From the NCBI GenBank assembly GCA_045636225.1, contig JAZTXB010000141.1, positions 1 to 49,736 of the forward strand: a DNA stretch of 49,736 nucleotides. The letters run 5' to 3'. The notes below the pieces were generated by a model. The model worked only from the letters and a program-made list of their open reading frames with translations, had not been told where the DNA came from and searched no databases. This DNA comes from UMGS1613 sp045636225. Lineage in GTDB: Bacteria > Bacillota_I > Bacilli_A > RF39 > UBA660. Below are positions 49,304-49,736 of this stretch, one piece after another. Every line of letters begins with the position of its first letter. The first letter of the stretch is position 1. A program made the translations under genes and the position numbers.

Positions 49304-49736
49304 ATGAAAATTTTAACTTATCCAAAAAGTATTGAAGAAATTGAAAAAACTAAACATTTAGTAGATGGATTTATAATTGGAATTAAGGATATGAGTGTAA
49401 ATGCTAATATGTATATTGAAGACTTAAATATATTAAAAAATATAAATAAAGATATATTTATATCACTTAATAAAAATATGCATAATGGCGATTTAGATAA
49501 ATTAAAAGAAATATTAATAGATTTAAATAATTATAATATAAAGGGTGTATTATATTATGATATTGCTGTACTGTCTATATATAAATCACTTGATTTAAAT
49601 TATGATCTAGTATGGGCACAAGAACATTTAACAACTAATTATAATACAATTAATTATTGGAATAGTTTTGGGGTAAATTATACGTATTTATCAAGTGATA
49701 TAACAGAAGAAGAAATAATAGAAATAAGTAAAAATA
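49304..49736 (+). CDS. Peptidase U32-like protein, cut by the window end
   Basis: The first 144 codons of a gene after GGAAGTGAT. The visible part has the N-terminal TIM-barrel character of U32 family proteins: DGFIIGIKDMSVNAN, NIKGVLYYDIAVLSIYKSL, then LTTNYNTINYWNSFGVNYTY followed by LSSDITEEEI, a typical U32 pattern (NY-x-T-x-NYW, LS-x-x-IT-x-x-EI). Most U32 proteins in bacteria are tRNA or ubiquinone hydroxylation factors and not true proteases. The catalytic Cys cluster would be beyond the window. Confidence 0.75.
   Translation, partial: MKILTYPKSIEEIEKTKHLVDGFIIGIKDMSVNANMYIEDLNILKNINKDIFISLNKNMHNGDLDKLKEILIDLNNYNIKGVLYYDIAVLSIYKSLDLNYDLVWAQEHLTTNYNTINYWNSFGVNYTYLSSDITEEEIIEISKN

Overview
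This window looks like chromosome from a very AT-rich, monoderm member of the Bacillota, most likely a Bacilli-class lineage near Erysipelotrichia/RF39-type gut bacteria. The evidence is the strongly A/T-biased codon use, consensus sigma-A promoters often with TGn-extended -10 boxes, AGGAGG/GGTGAT ribosome binding sites, and typical Bacillota gene sets (cdaA-cdaR, scpAB, dGTPase-type HD protein, spoVG, yabP-yabQ-divIC, smpB/rnr). TGA is used as a stop and tryptophan is encoded by TGG, so the code is standard. Several genes point to sporulation or its remnant: a full-length CwlJ-like cortex hydrolase, its known partner GerQ, YabP, YabQ, SpoVG and a GerS/YdcC-like lipoprotein.

Layout: 1-5.7 kb holds the edge of a possible IS30-type transposase, a divergent RNase R paralogue, a dGTPase-like protein, an orphan MvaI/BcnI-type restriction endonuclease, a six-gene tRNA operon on the minus strand (Ser, fMet, Asp, Phe, Arg, Pro in transcription order), cwlJ and a lone tRNA-Ala. 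5.7-11.1 kb is housekeeping: c-di-AMP synthesis (cdaA-cdaR), a DUF378 protein, a lipoprotein, a thioredoxin-fold-like membrane protein, and scpA-scpB.

11.3-38.4 kb is the main attraction, an almost uninterrupted plus-strand array that joins two secretion machines. The first half is a Tad-type pilus/secretion module (short pilin-like proteins, CpaB, CpaF/TadA ATPase, TadB, TadC, a TadZ/CpaE-like protein). The second half is a type IV secretion module (four clustered VirB2-like pilins, a VirB6/TrbL-like channel, PrgI/VirB3-like protein, VirB4 split over two overlapping genes, a C39-like peptidase membrane protein, a lipoprotein, an M23-GH24 double wall hydrolase, two small VirB8-like candidates and a VirD4 coupling ATPase). 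No relaxase, integrase or origin-processing gene is visible, so this does not look like a conjugative element. Three further genes (37.1, 41.2 and 48.4 kb) carry the same VirB2-like pilin domain at or near the C-terminus of large secreted Cys-containing proteins, giving seven copies in the window. A rhodanese and RmuC sit between VirD4 and the first of these.

38.5-49.7 kb returns to mostly housekeeping genes: canonical rnr, a small protein with a possible Cys-His-Asp triad, two tandem CapA-like metallophosphoesterases, smpB, spoVG, yabP, yabQ, divIC, then lemA and gerQ on the minus strand, pduL overlapping the seventh pilin gene, and the start of a U32-peptidase-like gene cut by the window end. 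No rRNA, CRISPR array or prophage module was seen.
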